A DNA stretch of 7,196 bases from Opitutia bacterium UBA4654 (lineage in GTDB: Bacteria > Verrucomicrobiota > Verrucomicrobiia > Opitutales > Intestinicryptomonadaceae), in NCBI GenBank assembly GCA_002405555.1, contig DHMA01000190.1, positions 282 to 7,477 on the forward strand, given 5' to 3'. The position numbers were made by a program, and so were the translations under genes. Positions 6,203 through 7,196 of the stretch are shown here, one piece after another; positions within the stretch are counted from its first letter, which is position 1, and each line of letters begins with the position of its first letter. The notes under the pieces are model-generated. The model did no database searches. It saw only the letters and a program-made list of their open reading frames with translations, and had not been told where the DNA came from.

Positions 6203-7036
6203 ATGAAAAAAATAGTAGTCAGTGTGATGTCGATTGGCTGTGCGTTATGTGTTTTTGCCGACGCGTTTGATTTCGACGCCAAGTTGAAGCTTGCCGAAAA
6301 GGGCGACGCCGTTGCCCAGAACGAAATCGGCGAATATTATGCCGACGGCGGCGGCGGCAAGTTTTCGCCCCGCTACATGACGGCTTTTGCTTGGTGGGAA
6401 AAAGCCGCCCAGAACGGCAATGCCCGCGCCTTGACAAACATCGGCGCGGCTTGGTATGCCGGCAACGGTGTGAAGCGCAACGGTCCGAAGGCTGTCGCAT
6501 ACTGGCTTGAAGCCGCCAAGCGCGGCGACCCCGAGGCTCAGTATCTCATGGGGCAGGCGTACAGTGGCGGAATTTCCGTTTTGCCCGACGTCAACACTGC
6601 CGTTTTCTGGTGGGACAAAGCCGCCAAGCAGAACCACCCCAAGGCGCAGTTTTGTCTTGCCTTTGCCTATGCAAAAGGGCAGGGCGTGCGCGAGCGCGAC
6701 CCTCAAAAGGCGTTCGAGCTTTGGAAAGCCGCCGCCGAGCAGGGGCATTTGCAGGCGCAGGTATATCTCGCCCTCTGCTACTTCACGGGCGAGGGTGTAA
6801 AGCCCGACCTCGCAAAGGCATTCTCCATTTGGACTGCCGCCGCCGACTTCGGCAACCGCGACGCCATGCGCTATCTCGGCATTCTCTACGCCAACGGCAC
6901 GGGCGTGAAGAAGGACACGAAACGCGCCATGGAGCTTTTTGCTGCCGCCGCAAAAAAGGGCGACAAGGAGGCGGCGTCGTACTACGAGCAGTTGCGGCTC
7001 GACTCTTCCGTGCCCGCGCCGAAATCGCTTAAATAG
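6203..7036 (+). CDS. Secreted Sel1-like repeat protein
   Basis: A 277-residue protein built almost wholly of Sel1-like repeats, the TPR-related helical hairpins that act as protein-interaction scaffolds. The N-terminus has a Sec signal peptide: Lys2-Lys3, a hydrophobic core (4-18), and a cleavage site near Ala19 or Ala21. Cys13 and Cys16 lie in the core without a proper lipobox, so it is probably soluble in the periplasm or outside. Six repeats of 36-38 residues follow at about 36-73, 74-109, 110-145, 146-182, 183-218 and 219-254. Each has the pattern A-x-x-x-L-G-x-x-Y-x-x-G-x-G-V, then a helix with W-x-x-A-A, then G-D or G-N. Repeat 1 carries an expanded GGGG loop and repeat 3 has ISVLPD in place of the usual GV loop. 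A partial seventh helix (255-266) and a short polar tail end the protein. There is no catalytic domain. The gene stands alone between two terminators, so its partner cannot be read from context. Confidence 0.93.
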   Translation: MKKIVVSVMSIGCALCVFADAFDFDAKLKLAEKGDAVAQNEIGEYYADGGGGKFSPRYMTAFAWWEKAAQNGNARALTNIGAAWYAGNGVKRNGPKAVAYWLEAAKRGDPEAQYLMGQAYSGGISVLPDVNTAVFWWDKAAKQNHPKAQFCLAFAYAKGQGVRERDPQKAFELWKAAAEQGHLQAQVYLALCYFTGEGVKPDLAKAFSIWTAAADFGNRDAMRYLGILYANGTGVKKDTKRAMELFAAAAKKGDKEAASYYEQLRLDSSVPAPKSLK

Positions 7037-7067
7037 TCCCGATTCTCCGCGCCGATTTTATCCCCCG

Positions 7068-7094
7068 AAACCGCAGTTATTCTGCGGTTTTTTT
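7068..7094 (+). terminator. Intrinsic terminator of the Sel1-repeat gene
   Basis: A perfect 9-bp stem AAACCGCAG (7068-7076) / CTGCGGTTT (7082-7090) with loop TTATT is followed by an uninterrupted run of seven T (7088-7094, the first three shared with the stem). It begins 31 bases after the Sel1-repeat stop codon, in the correct orientation, and closes that transcription unit. Confidence 0.92.
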
Positions 7095-7196
7095 GTCTCC
7101 GCGCGGAATTGCGTCTGTTGTCGAAAAGCAAAGGCGTTAATCGTATGAGGAAGAATAATTTTGTTGGATAATGTTGACAACTTTCCGCCGCCTGTT

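Noticed and set aside
6215..6250. Lipoprotein signal in the Sel1-repeat protein
   Set aside because: Cys13 and Cys16 sit in the hydrophobic core, but the residues before them (SIG and CAL) do not fit a lipobox, so a signal peptidase I site near residue 19-21 is preferred.

Overview
The window is a 7.2-kb chromosomal stretch from a GC-rich bacterium. It holds four complete plus-strand genes and the 5' end of one minus-strand gene. Predicted Sec signal peptides on a large glycoside hydrolase-like protein and on a Sel1-repeat protein, together with the absence of any good Shine-Dalgarno sequence, suggest a Gram-negative polysaccharide degrader. The overall style would suit the Verrucomicrobiota/Lentisphaerota (PVC) group. 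That placement is a weak impression; nothing in the window fixes the taxon.

Left part (1-2953), housekeeping: the start of trpS (tryptophanyl-tRNA synthetase) reads leftward out of the window. It is separated by a 101-bp AT-rich divergent spacer from a HAD subfamily IA phosphatase/phosphomutase gene. That gene is followed after only 6 bp by uvrB, the damage-verification subunit of nucleotide excision repair. The two are probably one transcript.

Middle (3077-5890): a 937-residue predicted secreted enzyme with a central TIM barrel of the GH-A type (candidate catalytic Glu411 and Glu578) between an N-terminal beta-rich region and a C-terminal beta-sandwich-like region. Its substrate cannot be read from the sequence.

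Intergenic 5891-6202: this gap without a convincing gene is the most structured part of the window. It contains a nested imperfect palindrome of about 120 bp (5918-6039) with an exact TATAAT inside its left arm, then a strong intrinsic terminator (6105-6145), then a near-consensus sigma-70 promoter (6164-6193). The palindrome may be an interspersed repeat or part of a structured RNA.

Right part (6203-7094): a secreted six-unit Sel1-repeat protein, apparently a stand-alone gene. Its promoter predicts a leaderless or nearly leaderless mRNA, and a second clear intrinsic terminator closes it. The last 100 bases hold no gene that I can support.

No CRISPR array, transposase, tRNA, rRNA or defence system is visible. 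The region is mostly ordinary; the points worth checking are the intergenic palindrome/RNA candidate, the lack of Shine-Dalgarno sequences with short leaders, and the unassigned glycoside hydrolase.
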